Below are positions 9,938 through 21,323 of a stretch of DNA of 37,023 nt, piece after piece. The DNA is from Basidiobolus meristosporus CBS 931.73 (lineage: Eukaryota; Basidiobolomycota; Basidiobolomycetes; Basidiobolales; Basidiobolaceae): the NCBI GenBank assembly GCA_002104905.1, contig MCFE01000776.1, positions 1-37,023 of the forward strand. The letters run 5' to 3'. The notes beneath the pieces were generated by a model, which did no database searches, had not been told where the DNA came from, and was given only the letters and a program-made list of their open reading frames with translations. Position 1 is the first letter of the stretch. Each line of letters begins with the position of its first letter. A program made the position numbers and the translations under genes.

Positions 9938-12745
9938 TAGGCTATAACTGAATTTACCATGACACTTTACTGTGCACAAAGGCATCCTCAGGACTTGGCA
10001 AGGAAAGTTGACTTGCATTCAGCCAAGGATGACAAGTCCGGCATTTTATGCTTTGCAGCAATGAAGCATGTTCTCCTTGAGGCAAAGCAGACTTTCACCA
10101 TTAGGAGACTTTTGTAGTCAAATCTGCCTGACCAGTCAACCAAGGAATCAAGGAGTGCTGTTGCTGAGAATCAGACCTACACTACAGACAGAATTGACCA
10201 ACTTGCTGAGCAGCTACAAATCTAGCCCTCAGGATTAATGGCTCCGCTGAAGTAGCTACTGAGAGCCAAAAACCTTTGCCCAGACATTGCATCTGGTGTG
10301 ACTCTACTCAGCATGCCAGAAGAGAAAGCTCAGAGCTTAGTCAGCTACTAAGAGAAGGAGCTGTAAAGCTTGATGCTGATGGAATGCTTGCTGGCAGGGT
10401 AGAAAGAAGGATCCCCACCAATTTCAGAAGAGGAGGGATGAGAGCTCTTTTCCAGAGATCTGACTTAGCAACCAGAAATATTGCTGTTGATACCCCTATT
10501 GGTACTCATACAGTGAATATAAGCAGCCCTGACAACAGACAATACAAAGTTGATGCCTTTGCTACCAAAAGACACCTTCCTGAAGAACCTGCCTGACCCA
10601 TCCTTAGAGGACCACAATTTGAAGGGCCTGAAGTTAGCATTGACAGAAGGCCTGGAATACTGCCCACTCAAGATCTAATGCCTCAGTTTCAGATGACCTT
10701 ATAGATAGCAAACTACTCAAGCCCTCAGCTGATTAATGAGAAGCTGCTGAAGCGGAACCTTACTTTGCTGGTTGGAGAAATCATAAGTATATCCCCATCT
10801 GTTATCAGGACCGTTGATGCGCAGCTTCAAACAAGAAAAAAAGCCATTGAACATATGGACACCCACATAATCAGACAAGCCATGAAGACTACCAAAAGGA
10901 TGACAACATTACTGAATATAAGACCTTTTACTCAGTTGCAACTGCTGTGGCAAAAGAATATATATATGATGACCCTGCTGACTGCCATATTGACAGTGGC
11001 TCACAGATTTGTGTTATGCTGCTAGACTTCCAGACAACACTCAGAAGCAAAGAGCTACTGCCTGTTGATAGAGATATTGGATGGAACATGACTGATGCAA
11101 ACTCAGGATCTAGTCCACACTATGGTGTAGTGCACAAGTTCCCTACTGAGGTACAACAAATCAAGGTCTGGCTTCCCCTCTTTATCTGCCAGAAAGCAAA
11201 CCTTGACCTTCTGCTAGGCAGACCATGGGAGACCAGTACTATGGCTACAACTACCAATTATTCCAATGGGTCAGTGTAGTACACTATACAAGGATCAAAC
11301 TCAGGACTACAGTCAATGTTCTGTGGTGTAACACCCTACAATAAGAGGACACATACTGCTTTCCAGAAGATGCATTTTGTTACAGAAGAAGATGAGGAGC
11401 CTTACAATATAAACCCCAACATTTGGAGCTGCTCATTAAGCATATAGAAGTGGACTGCCATAGTTTGAACAAAATTCAAGACAGCTGAGCAGAAGATTAG
11501 ACCATCACCTACACCTCTGACTGATGGATCTTGACCTGCTAATTATATCAGTCCACCAGAAGAAACTCCTGGAGTTATACAGCTTACACCCAAGTGACTT
11601 AGGCAACTTATCATTGATGATGGAAACCTAACACCAGAAGAGATCTTATCATTCAAAGAAACCCTGAAAAGGTATGATAAGGTTTTCTCATACAATGACA
11701 AGGAGATGGGGCTCTCAAAGACATCAGCTGAAGAACCTATCCAGATTTATACAGTGCCACACACACCTGGCATATAAGCCTTACCTACTGCCCAGAGGAC
11801 TACAAGCTGATGTGCATAATCTACTTAAGAAGTAAATTGATGCTGGTATCCTAGAGCCTTGCCATGGAACTTATGCTGGCAGATGGTTGGTGACCAAAAA
11901 GAAAAATTGAAAGCCCCAATTCATTCAAGACATGCAACCTGCAAATGCTGTCATTATCAGAGATGCTGTGATACCTCCATTTGTTGATGACTTTACTGAG
12001 AGCTTTAGTGGTCACTCTATCTACTCAACATATGATTTCCAGCTGGGATATGACCAGATCCCACTAGATGAGACATCAAGAGATATGTATGCACTCCAGA
12101 CACCATCTGGACTGTTAAAGATGACAAGACTAGCCAAGGGGCTTCAAACTCTATGGCTCAGTTCCAGCAATGCAGGGCAAATGTTCTGTACCAGTTTATA
12201 TCTGAAAAACTTGCAGTCTTTGTTGATGAAATAGGCATCAAGAACCAAAGTTTCAGGACACCATTGAAGTTCTGCATAGAGTAAGAAAGTTTGCCTATAA
12301 CTGTATTTCAGACAATGATGCCACATTAGGAGCCATTGAAGATGCTGGACTCACCATCAGTGCTGAGAAAAGCAGCTTTCATGTATCAGAGATATCCATT
12401 GTTGGACAAAATGCAACACCTTTGGTTGTTCACCTGGAGACTGCAAGACACAAAAAATATGCAACTAGCCTACCCCCACAAATCTAACATAAGCTTGGGG
12501 CTTTGTGGCAGCTTGTGGGTTCTTTAGGATCTGGATCCCAAGATTTTCTGAGATAGCAGAGCCAATTTACCAACTACAAAGAAAGCATACCCTATTTATC
12601 TGGGGAGAAATACAAGAAGAAGCCATGCAAATACTAAAAGAGGCCTTTGTATCTCCACCAGTTCTAAGACCTTTTGACTATCAAAAAACTGAATGCCCAT
12701 CTATTTTGACATTTGATGCAAGCTATATAGGAGCTGAAGCACTAC
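9938..12745 (+). pseudogene. Gypsy 2 retrotransposon, gag to RNase H (left part)
   Basis: Frames read gag (a gag tail followed by a zinc knuckle CIWCDSTQHARRES near 10,288, with the last Cys changed to Ser, then a GRGGMR-like FRRGGMRALF), protease (IDSGSQ active site, about 10,989-11,006, and LLLGRPW), reverse transcriptase (MQPANAVIIRDAVIPPFVDDF, YSTYDFQLGYDQIPLDE, about 11,930-12,110) and the start of RNase H (LTFDASYIGAEAL, about 12,706-12,745). The order is that of Ty3/gypsy elements common in filamentous fungi. Many stops and frame changes interrupt it. The element continues at 19,616 after the insertion of copy A. Confidence 0.85.
12743..12745. repeat. Target-site duplication (TAC), left side of copy A
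   Basis: TAC precedes the CCCTATG terminus, and the same three bases follow the other terminus at 19,616-19,618. Removing copy A and one TAC lets the Gypsy 2 RNase H frame continue without a shift, which supports this as a real duplication. Confidence 0.85.
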
Positions 12746-13139
12746 CCCTATGAAAAATAATTTAGTCCAGCGGGTGGATCCAATCCAGATCATCCGTCAA
12801 GATCCTGTATAGAGACCATCATAATAACAACACCTTGGAACTAGTGACCCTCCTGACAATCTTATAACAAGATCACGATGGTGTTTTGCAAATTTCACAG
12901 CCAAATAAAGGGATAAAGCTTGACAATTTTTGATTGGTGCTGTGACAATATTTGCATGGCATTGTTGTGGTCTTTCAGCGCTCTATTACTATTTTAAGTG
13001 GATCCAGTTGGCCAGGACTTCCAATTGCCTTATATGGCAAGAAACTTGACGGTATTTTGATGGCCTCACAGCAAGACTCTGATGGCTTTTTCTTGGCAGT
13101 ATGACAGCCTGCCACTGGTTCTGTATAATGCTACTGTAC

Positions 13140-15911
13140 CAATTTACCAAATGGTATTTCCTTTTTCTACCTCCCCTTGTGCAATTCATATATTGCACTG
13201 TAGAATCACTTTTCTTTATTTGCTTACCCGCTACTACCTTGGGTATTCCACATTTAGTTCAAATCAAAAAAAACTATGGGCTCCTGCTTACTAACCTCTA
13301 CAAACATGCACACCTGCTGCAATTGACATACTTCTATTACCTTGACTTTACAGCTTTTTAGTGTGATACTTGCAAAGTTGCCATATACCTTGTACTGCTG
13401 GTAGCATGTACATCTTGCAAACATATGCTTGGTTGTTGCCACTTCTGCCATGAATACCTCCTGAATATCTGCAAAGAACTTCTTGGTATTTAGCCAATAT
13501 ATTCCTTCTCCCTGCGGATTCTAGTCCCTCTTATAGGTGCACTCTGGCTTTTGTTTGTGTGAATTCTGTATTGAATGGTGTAGAAGTTGGCTTGTGACCA
13601 CAAGAAATCTGGCATATCTTGGTGGAGTTTCCTGATAAAAATTAGTTGCTTGTTGCACCCAGCCCAACTTTGCATTACTTAACTGATTACCCATGCATTG
13701 GGCCTGCTTAGCTACTTAATGCCATAGGCATAGGTGTCTCCATGTGCACATCTGTCCTCAGTATTTTCCAACTCTTTCTGGCTGTCCTCCATGTGCCAAC
13801 TCATCACATCCATGACAGACTTGAAGGTAATATTCTTGATGAGATTGGGATATGGGAGTACCTGTGACTTGACTCGTCTTCCTATCTCCCCACACATCCA
13901 CTCCATAGGAAATTCCCAAAAGGTGAAGCAAGGCCTGATATTCTCCACACACCGTGCAAGATGGAGTAGAGAATGGATACAGTAGCGGCAGTGATCTACA
14001 TGTTCAGCTTTATGTTTGTAGTATAGCCGCTCAAATCCCATCACAAACTCCTCACACAATAGCTGTAGATGCGTCAAGTTGGTATTGGTGATCTGCTTCT
14101 GGATAAATATTCCTACAATGTCCACATATGACTCCCAATGCTTCCAATGTACTCTTGGTAGGAATGGCTTGAGAACACCACTTGAATAAATACATATCCA
14201 GTTCATCCAGTCTTTTCATTTGTATTTTTGCATATGCGTATGAATATTGATTGGAGCCCATGAGAAGTACTTAGGGTAGCAGATACTCTGTAAAATCTTG
14301 CCAATTCTTTCAAATCTCTCTGGTATCTCAAAGGGCTCATTTTGCTTGAAATGCACCATGCACAACTTGGTTATCAGTATAGGGATATTGTTGAAAGCAA
14401 ATGCATTGCTCCTAGTGGAAAGCTTTTGCGCCAACAGATACCCTCTATCTTAAGTATCTCTGGTTTCCAATTGATTCCGTATTCCGGCCAATGGCTTATA
14501 GCTTGCCAACTTTGCTGCAACTGCACGCTTACTTCTGTACGTTCTCTCTGTGAAAAGATGATGTTCTTAGTGCTGGTGTTTGGGTAATAGTAATGTGTGT
14601 GAGTTGTGGAGTAAATCCCCTGGATCTCACACATTTGATAGCAATACCATCCATTGTTCCTGGAAAAACTTTGCTATCTTGCTGATGGCTGGGGTATCTC
14701 CAATGCAGATAATAATATGCGCTTTTACATGACAGCCATTTACTGTTATCCCACTGGAAAGCCTACAAAATTCATTCAGCAATGAATACAGGTAGCTATC
14801 CAGGTTGGATGGTGATTTAGGCCCAGATACCAGTGAGACTACTATCAGATTATTACTCTGATACCATAAGATGGGGGGCAGATTCAGATCAATGAGAATC
14901 CGTAGCCAGCAGGATTTGCTGGTAGAGTACTTGTTTAATGAGAATCCATCAAGTGCTAAAGCAAAGGCATGGTCATACATACCTTCAAAGTAGCCCTTGC
15001 TTCTTAGCTGTTTGTAATGTTTGCCATCAAATATATTGGATATGTTTGCACTTGATTGATACTGAGTGCAGTACTGTATAGCTTTGCAATATTTGTTGGA
15101 CTGCATCAGCTTCCTCAGACGGGGTATGACCAGAATAAATCTGGAGTGTGAACAATGTTTACCCTCAATGGTGGTAGATTCCTGACATTTGGACACTGTG
15201 CAATAGTAGCATTTGCGGATGTGAATGCCATGCAACTATTAACATATGCTGGAATCAGGACAGTCTCTGGATCATATGTTGCCAGCGGCATGACGGTTGT
15301 CCACTTGCACCATGTACATGGTAAGTTGCATCCTGGTATGATTTTGGCAAGAAGTAGTAATAAATCCTCAAAGCCCCCATTACTGATATTAGTGGAAACG
15401 CACCACTTCTCTAGCCACAACATTATATGATTCACCAGTAAATGGATTACTGGGCTTACTTGGCTCCACAAAGTATCCTTGGTGTTTGTTTCAACAGGTG
15501 TTGTCTCATTGCATACAGGGATTAGACAGGCTCATACATGGTACTGTTATTAGGGGAGATAGGCTCAAAATCCATCAGTGAACCTTTTTGGTCAGAGCTA
15601 TCACTCTGCGTGCCATATTCAGAAGGCTGAGGTGAGCATAAAGGTGGCACAAACTCACCTGACTAAGTTTACACAAGGTGACAAAGACAGCCAGGTGCCA
15701 ACATAGAAGTATCAACTGGCCAGCAAGATAATGTTGGTAGAGTAGTGACCAATGAATTGTCAAATATGACTTGGGTGGCAAAACACTGGCCATGATCCTT
15801 GTAATACTTCCTATGCTGTCTGAGTGCTTCATGGCTGAGAGGCTTGCCACAATAGCCACATGGTTATTTTTCTCTTCTCTTACGGCGTTGAGTCAAAGTA
15901 GTCTTGTCCAT
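13140..15911 (-). pseudogene. Tnp2-type transposase, copy A
   Basis: The start at 15,911 (minus strand, MDKTTLTQ) is shared with copies B and E. The N-terminus carries a zinc-finger-like CGYCGKPLSHE...HRKYYKDH, broken here by a stop just before it. Then come a C-x2-C region near 15,150-15,180, the catalytic-type core ALALDGFSLNKYSTS, LNLPPILWYQ, GPKSPSNLDSYLY, AHIIICIGDTPAIS (about 14,690-14,960) with CCQMC, a middle segment (DWMNWICIYSSGVLKPFLPR) and a helical part (MEWMCGEIGRRVKSQVLPYP) like the DUF4218 region of Tnp2 proteins. The C-terminal part near 13,400 is broken further. Such proteins cut and join transposon ends in the nucleus. The C-terminal limit is approximate. Confidence 0.8.
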
Positions 15912-16132
15912 GGTCAAACAGTTTGACCTTCAACAACGTAATGCCATTATATCACTTTTTGGTCAATACTCATGTGAGCTTAAGACAGTCTTGTATTTGA
16001 GACATTTTACCTACATGAATGTAAGATTAAATGATGACCCTCCATAGTAAGCATTATAAATAAAGTTGTGGCACCACATACACATGTATATGTAACACTA
16101 TTTCCCCTTTGGTTTGACTCACTTCCATATAT
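15912..16132. promoter_or_regulatory. Shared bidirectional promoter of transposase and ORF2, copy A
   Basis: The 221 bases between the two divergent starts are conserved in copies B and E. There is a TATA-like GATATAAT for the transposase side (minus strand, about 15,947-15,954) and TATAAATA for ORF2 (about 16,055-16,062). Conserved blocks include CCTACATGAATGTAAGATT and GGCACCACATACACATGTATA. No binding factor can be named from the sequence. Confidence 0.65.
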
Positions 16133-19100
16133 ATGCCACCAAAAAATAAAGCAAAGTTGTCTGGTACTCCACCAAACCCCACCACTGACAGCAACAGAAG
16201 AATGGTTAGACAACAGCTTGCTTTGACATTCAGTACAACAAGCAGGCCTACATCCAAAAAAGGTCCTGTGGACAGTGTGCCCATTGAAGGTATTAATGCC
16301 AACTCCTCAGACTCTCAGTCAAGTAGGCAATTGAGAACCTCTGCAGAGCCACAAGCTGACCATTATTCTCAGGCAGATGAGAATGTAGCAAACACAGTAC
16401 CCTCTGTTGAAGATCAGCAAGTGGCCATGATAACATTACCACCACCCATATTAGCAAGTATATTGTCAGCTCATACCAAAGCATTAATGAAGCAATTAGG
16501 TGCAGTGGCTGATAGGATAGATGCAATGGCCCAGAGAAATCTGGAAGTAGTCCAGAAACAGGATGAGCGGATAATACATGTAGAGCAATCAATATCCCAG
16601 GTAGAGAATGCAGTATCTCTGCTGCAAAGAAGGAACTCAAGTAGCTCAATGTCACAGCCAAGAATTGAGCCATTTCCCAATGTAACAGCAGAGGAACACC
16701 GCACAGTCTTTGAAGTACAACAACAGTGCCCAAAGATAAAGCCCACAGAAAAACCTATCATTGCATGGGAGGGAGACAATGTGGTGTTTATACCAAAGCC
16801 TAAAAATCAAAAGACATTGAAGATCCATGAAGCTTTTGAGTGCAATAATGAAGAGTGGGCTAATATACAAGAGGCCATCAGAAGTCTAGCATGCTATCAC
16901 CTTAAGGCTGGCATACCATGGGGTCATCAGGAACTCAAGGCCAAGCAGAATGCACTTTACTTGTTCCATGAGCATTATCTTGGACTCAAACAGGCAAACG
17001 GATTTTGGGCCAGCATTGATATGCTAAGAAAGTATCTTAAGAATAGCAGAAACTATCACAGGCAGAAGAACAAGGGTGCCATAGCTAAAAACCAGTGGCT
17101 TCCTCAAGAGCCCATTACAAGCAGGGCCAAAAGCTCCAGACAAGCGTCAAAGAGATGTCAGGCAGCTGGAAGAGTGCCAATTACGGATGAGCAGGCAGAC
17201 ATGGATGCACCAGCACAACATTTATCAAGGAAAAAGCATACTACCACTCAAGAAACACCCAGTCAACGTAGCAGTGAAGGACCTGGCAGTGATAAAAACC
17301 AGCCGCTGTGGTGGTGTATAAGTCCAAGGGAGAGATACGTCCAACACTTCTCAAGTGTTTTGTGTGTGGGGTGTTCACTGGGTGCAATAACCTCTGGCAA
17401 AAGCTTGCTAGGAATACTTGGGTTCTGTCTCTAATCTAATGTGAAGGGGAATAAAGCCACAAGCTTGTCAAGGGAAAACTATTGAGCTACAATCCCCAAC
17501 TTAGTTGGCGTCTTAACAAAAGTATGTGCTGGGTTCAGCGTCCTTTGAGATGACAATGTACTAAAGCTTCCAAAGTCAAAACAACTGTAAACTCCACCAG
17601 CAGGGACTTGATAAGAATGCAGCTTTGGTCAATAGTTACAAAGACAGAAAAGTATCTTTGCCTGTACAAGAACAAACTTGGGAAAGAATCAAATATAATA
17701 AAAGATACCTACTCTGAGTATTCCTCACAAGTAGTGCCTCCAAGGTCAGTTGGCTGTCAGCGCGGTTTCCTGGGAGTGTCCTGTGGTCTAGGGTTGGAAG
17801 TTCAGGTAGCAGCAGGTAGCAGTGATCACACTAATCAACAAGTCGGTATATTGATAAAAGGGATGATGATTTATTGTTGAGGGATAGCCTCCCTTATATA
17901 CTTTTTTTCACTGGCTAAGTAATTACTAATCATGGTGTTCCAGAAGGTTCTGGAGATCAATAGAAATCTTAATGACATCAAAATGACCTAAGAATGTTCT
18001 AAGTAGGTGCCGGAAGGTTCTAAGAGGCACAGCACATCCAACCAATCAGGAATCAGTATTCTGAGACCTGTGTAACATGGGGATACCATATATGGTATGG
18101 AAATGGTAGGGATGGTGACACGGGCTGATCATGTGTCACGGGTACTGGCGCGGGTACTTGCCTAATATAGAAGTACTTATAGCTAGTAATCTTACATAAA
18201 GTGAGGGGTAACTTATGCAATAAGGTAAGCAGGTGTGATAGTCAACCAGCTTATGGGATAGTACTGATTGGGTAAGACAAATGGGATAAAACTAAAATGA
18301 GTGTAGTAGGGATATAGGGAAGTAGAAAATAAGGGAATGAGCACATCTGTCAGTGGGTGTCACTGTCACCCCACTACACCGCTTTACAGGAGCCCATCAC
18401 AACTACGGTTGAGAGCTCAAAACAAGCTGAAAAGAAATGTCAGGTTGCCAGAAGAGTGCCAGCAAGGGACATGCAGGCCAAAACAGATGTGTCAGAACAG
18501 AATTTATCCAGGAGAAAACGTAGTTCTTTACAAGAAGCACTCAGACAAAGTAGCAGTGAAAGACCTGGCAGTGATAAAGGAAAAGGTAAAGGGAAAAATG
18601 TCTACCCAAGCCTGAGACAGGGAGGCATGCAAAAAAACTGCAGTTCTTGCCAATTAACACCACAAGCCAGGAACAGAATGAATCCCATCATAGCCATGAG
18701 GAATTACCAACAAGAAAACAGCTGTTTTCACAAGAGTTGGAAGTGCCGCCAGTTGAGCTACACTCCAGCAAGGTAGATGAGTTTGCTGAAAAAGGCAACT
18801 TCTCTACCACAGCCTCCACAGCCTCCACAACCTCCATTGTTGACAGAGTGGAGATCCCTCTGACAGACAAGGCTACAATGTCAAGAGCTCAAAAGACTAT
18901 CACAATGCCTTCAGTGGAGTTTTGGAACATTAATAGGCACACCAAGAGGTTGCAGCACTTCTTCAAGAGCAGTGCTCAAGAAAACACACTGGAATATTGC
19001 AAGGATTTATTGCAAAGACTAGCAGATGAGGAACTAGGCCTTGCAGTGCGGGCTGAAGACTCGTACGTGTGGGAACCAGTGAATGAACAGTGGCATAAAG

Positions 19101-19285
19101 CTGCTGGGTTCCTTCCAAGGTTGTGGAACCAGAGCGTTACAGCAGAAATACTTATTGAGTGGTGGATTTTAATGGAGTTACTTGTTGAGTGTGGGGTTAG
19201 GCTTAATGTTAGTGTAGTGTATGGAGACTTCTATAGGTCAATACAATTGGCAATTGAGGTACAACAGAAGTTTCAACGGAAATAA
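16133..19285 (+). pseudogene. ORF2 protein of the DNA transposon, copy A (unknown family, coiled coil plus repeats)
   Basis: From ATG at 16,133 an open frame runs 390 codons to the solo LTR Y3. Residues 1-95 are Ser/Thr/Gln-rich and look disordered. Residues 105-168 form a clear coiled coil (LSAHTKALMKQLGAVADRID to VENAVSLLQRR). Residues 210-312 are a conserved helical domain (NQKTLKIHEAFECNNEEWANI, HQELKAKQNALYLFHE, MLRKYLKNSRNY). Residues 325-388 are a basic repeat unit (QEPITSRAKSSRQASKR...GPGSDKN), and a second unit follows the LTR at 18,390-18,590. The C-terminal domain (WEPVNEQWHKAAGFLPRLW, EWWILMELLVECGV) ends at 19,285. Small indels separate the later frames. I do not recognise the family; a DNA-binding or transposition-helper role is only inferred from linkage. 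Confidence 0.75.
17307..18378 (-). repeat. Solo LTR, family Y, copy 3 (long form, best preserved)
   Basis: The unit has TG/CA ends (TGTGGTGGTG on the left, CCACTACA on the right) and is 1,072 bp. It is flanked by CCGC at 17,303-17,306 and 18,379-18,382. In its own orientation it starts TGTAGTGGGGTGACAGTGACACC and contains a TATA box (AGTATATAAGGG, near 17,900) followed by AATAAATC. It keeps CpG-rich stretches (GTGTCACGGGTACTGGCGCGGG, 18,134-18,155) that are lost in the other Y copies. It splits ORF2 of copy A inside the repeat region, so it is younger than copy A. Confidence 0.88.
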
Positions 19286-19615
19286 GTTAATTTGTATGTA
19301 TGAAAAGTAAGAGAAACGGTTGAGTCAGGAAGTAAGGAGTGTGAAAATGAGGCAATAGCCAATCAATTCACACAAACGTAGGAGGCAATAGAGTGTCCAG
19401 GATCAGAAAGTGAGCAAATTGGCAGGGAACCAATTAAAAGCCACTTATACATTGTTGTGATGAAAAATTTTGACAAAGCTTTTTGTGAAATCTGGGGTGC
19501 AATTAATTTTCAACGGTCTCTGGATGGTGTCCTGACAAGATCAGTACCTCTCAGTCATGGGACATTAATTTTGTGATGGCCTTTTACTGGATCATCTCAA
19601 TAATTTTTCATAGGG

Positions 19616-20993
19616 TACTTTGCCAAGATGATCAAGATGACAACTGCTCTGTCTGCAGATATGAGAGCTGCCTACTTTCTTGTAGAGAACAAAGGTACTC
19701 ACAGATTAAGAGAGAGCTACTAGGTGTTGTGACAATGCTGAAGAAGCTGAAGTCACAACTCTACACAACACATTTTATCCTGGAGACAGATGCCAAGCCA
19801 CTTATACAAATGATCACAATTCTAACTGACCTGATGATGCCACCAAGCAATAGATGGCATGGCAGAAAATGCTTGACTTTGAGGTCAAACATATCCCTGG
19901 CAAGACAAATGTTGTGGCTTATGCACTCTGTAGGAAGGGACCACACTTATTTGAAGACTTAGACCTTCACTTTGATAATATGATTGATGCAGTGATCCAA
20001 CATATTGCTATCAAAGACCAAGAGAGAACTACCAGCAGCCTGATCAAAGAATATCTAAGGACACTCAAGAAACCTAGTTGGATGGATATTCATGAATTTA
20101 GAAAGCTCAGAAAGAAGGCACACCACTACTATCTCAAAGATGATCTTCTCTTTAAACAAGTGAATCCTGGACTTATGCCAAGAAGAGTAGACACTACCCC
20201 ACTAGAGCAACTGAGCATCATGACAAGTATCCACCAAGGAGAACCAGGAAATCCTAGAGGACAAGAAGCCACCTACAACACCACAGCTCAGAGGTACTAC
20301 TGGGAAAAAATGTACTATAATATCCAACACTTTGTTGAGTCATGTATAGCCTGCCAGAAGAGATCCTCTAAGCATTATGCAGAACCACTGCATCCTACCT
20401 ACATAGTTTGTCTATGGCAAAAGGTTGGTATTGACCATGTCCACATGCCAACAGCTGGATCAAAAAAGTGCCTGATTGTTGCTGGAGATGACCACAGTGG
20501 TTGGGCAGACACTTGAGCCTTGGCCAACATCAAGAGCCATCCCATATGGAGATCTATACTTGAAGACATTATCTGTAGATTTGGCTGCATCCAATAGTTT
20601 GTTGCTGACAGAGGAGAGATGACATCCCAAATGATTCAGGAGCTGGTGAACTCTCTTGTAAGGATCTGTGAGAATAATACAACACTTTGGCCATAGCATT
20701 TACATATTGCACTCTGGGCAGATAGAATTACTACCAAGAGAACAACTAGATTATTGCCATTTAAGCTACTCTATGGACATGACTGCATACTACAAGCTGA
20801 GTTGGACACAGTCACTTGGAACTCTTTGAATTGGAAATCTAATGTCTACACTGAAGACCTCCTAGCCACTTGTATACAGCAACTTAATCACCATGACCCA
20901 AATATTAACAGAGCTGCTGGACAACTTATACACAGCTGAAGAACAAGGTGCCCTTTGACAAGTCACACTCAACAAGACCAAAACCACTATCAT
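19616..20993 (+). pseudogene. Gypsy 2 retrotransposon, RNase H to integrase (right part)
   Basis: It resumes the RNase H of Gypsy 2 (CRYESCLLSCREQRYSQIKRELLG, FILETDAKPLIQM) after copy A. A frameshift near 19,855 moves to the next frame, which gives LDFEVKHIPGKTNVVAYAL, the integrase zinc region (CIACQKRSSKHYAE) and core pieces (VGIDHVHMP with the first Asp, FVADRGEM with the second Asp, then LWADRITTKRTTRLLPFKLLYGHD). A stop follows WADT at about 20,514. The element is cut at 20,993 by transposon copy B, and no 3' LTR of Gypsy 2 is seen. Confidence 0.85.
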
Positions 20994-21323
20994 CTCTATG
21001 AAAAATTATTGAGATGATCCTGTCAAAAGGCCATCACAAAGTGAAAGTCCCGTGACTAAGAGGTACTGATCTTGTCAGGACACTGTCCAGAGACCAACGA
21101 AAAATAGTTGCACCCCAGATTTCACCAAAAACTTAGTCAGAATTTTTCATGACAACAATGTATAAGTGGCTTTTGATTGGTTCCCTGCCAATTTGCTGAC
21201 TTTTTGATCCTGGACACTCTATTACCTCCTACATCTGTGTAAATTGATTGGCTATTGCCTCTTTTTCACACTCCGTACTTCCTGACTCCACGTTTCTCTT
21301 ACTTTTCATGCATACAAATTGAC

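Larger units (their letters stand above)
12746..19615. mobile_element. Complete Tnp2/ORF2 DNA transposon, copy A (Plavaka/CACTA-like)
   Basis: The element is 6,870 bp with termini CCCTATGAAAAATAATTT on the left and, on the other strand, CCCTATGAAAAATTATTG on the right. A 3-bp duplication flanks it. Inside are a transposase on the minus strand (left), a shared promoter of about 220 bp, and ORF2 on the plus strand (right), which is interrupted by solo LTR Y3. A 3-bp duplication is usual for CACTA-type elements, and the transposase is Tnp2-like, but the termini are not CACTA. Internal stops and frameshifts mean it cannot encode intact proteins now. Confidence 0.85.

Noticed and set aside
12746-19615. 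Copy A as an active autonomous transposon
   Set aside because: Although both termini and the duplication are intact, the transposase has a stop near its zinc finger and later frame breaks, and ORF2 is split by a solo LTR.
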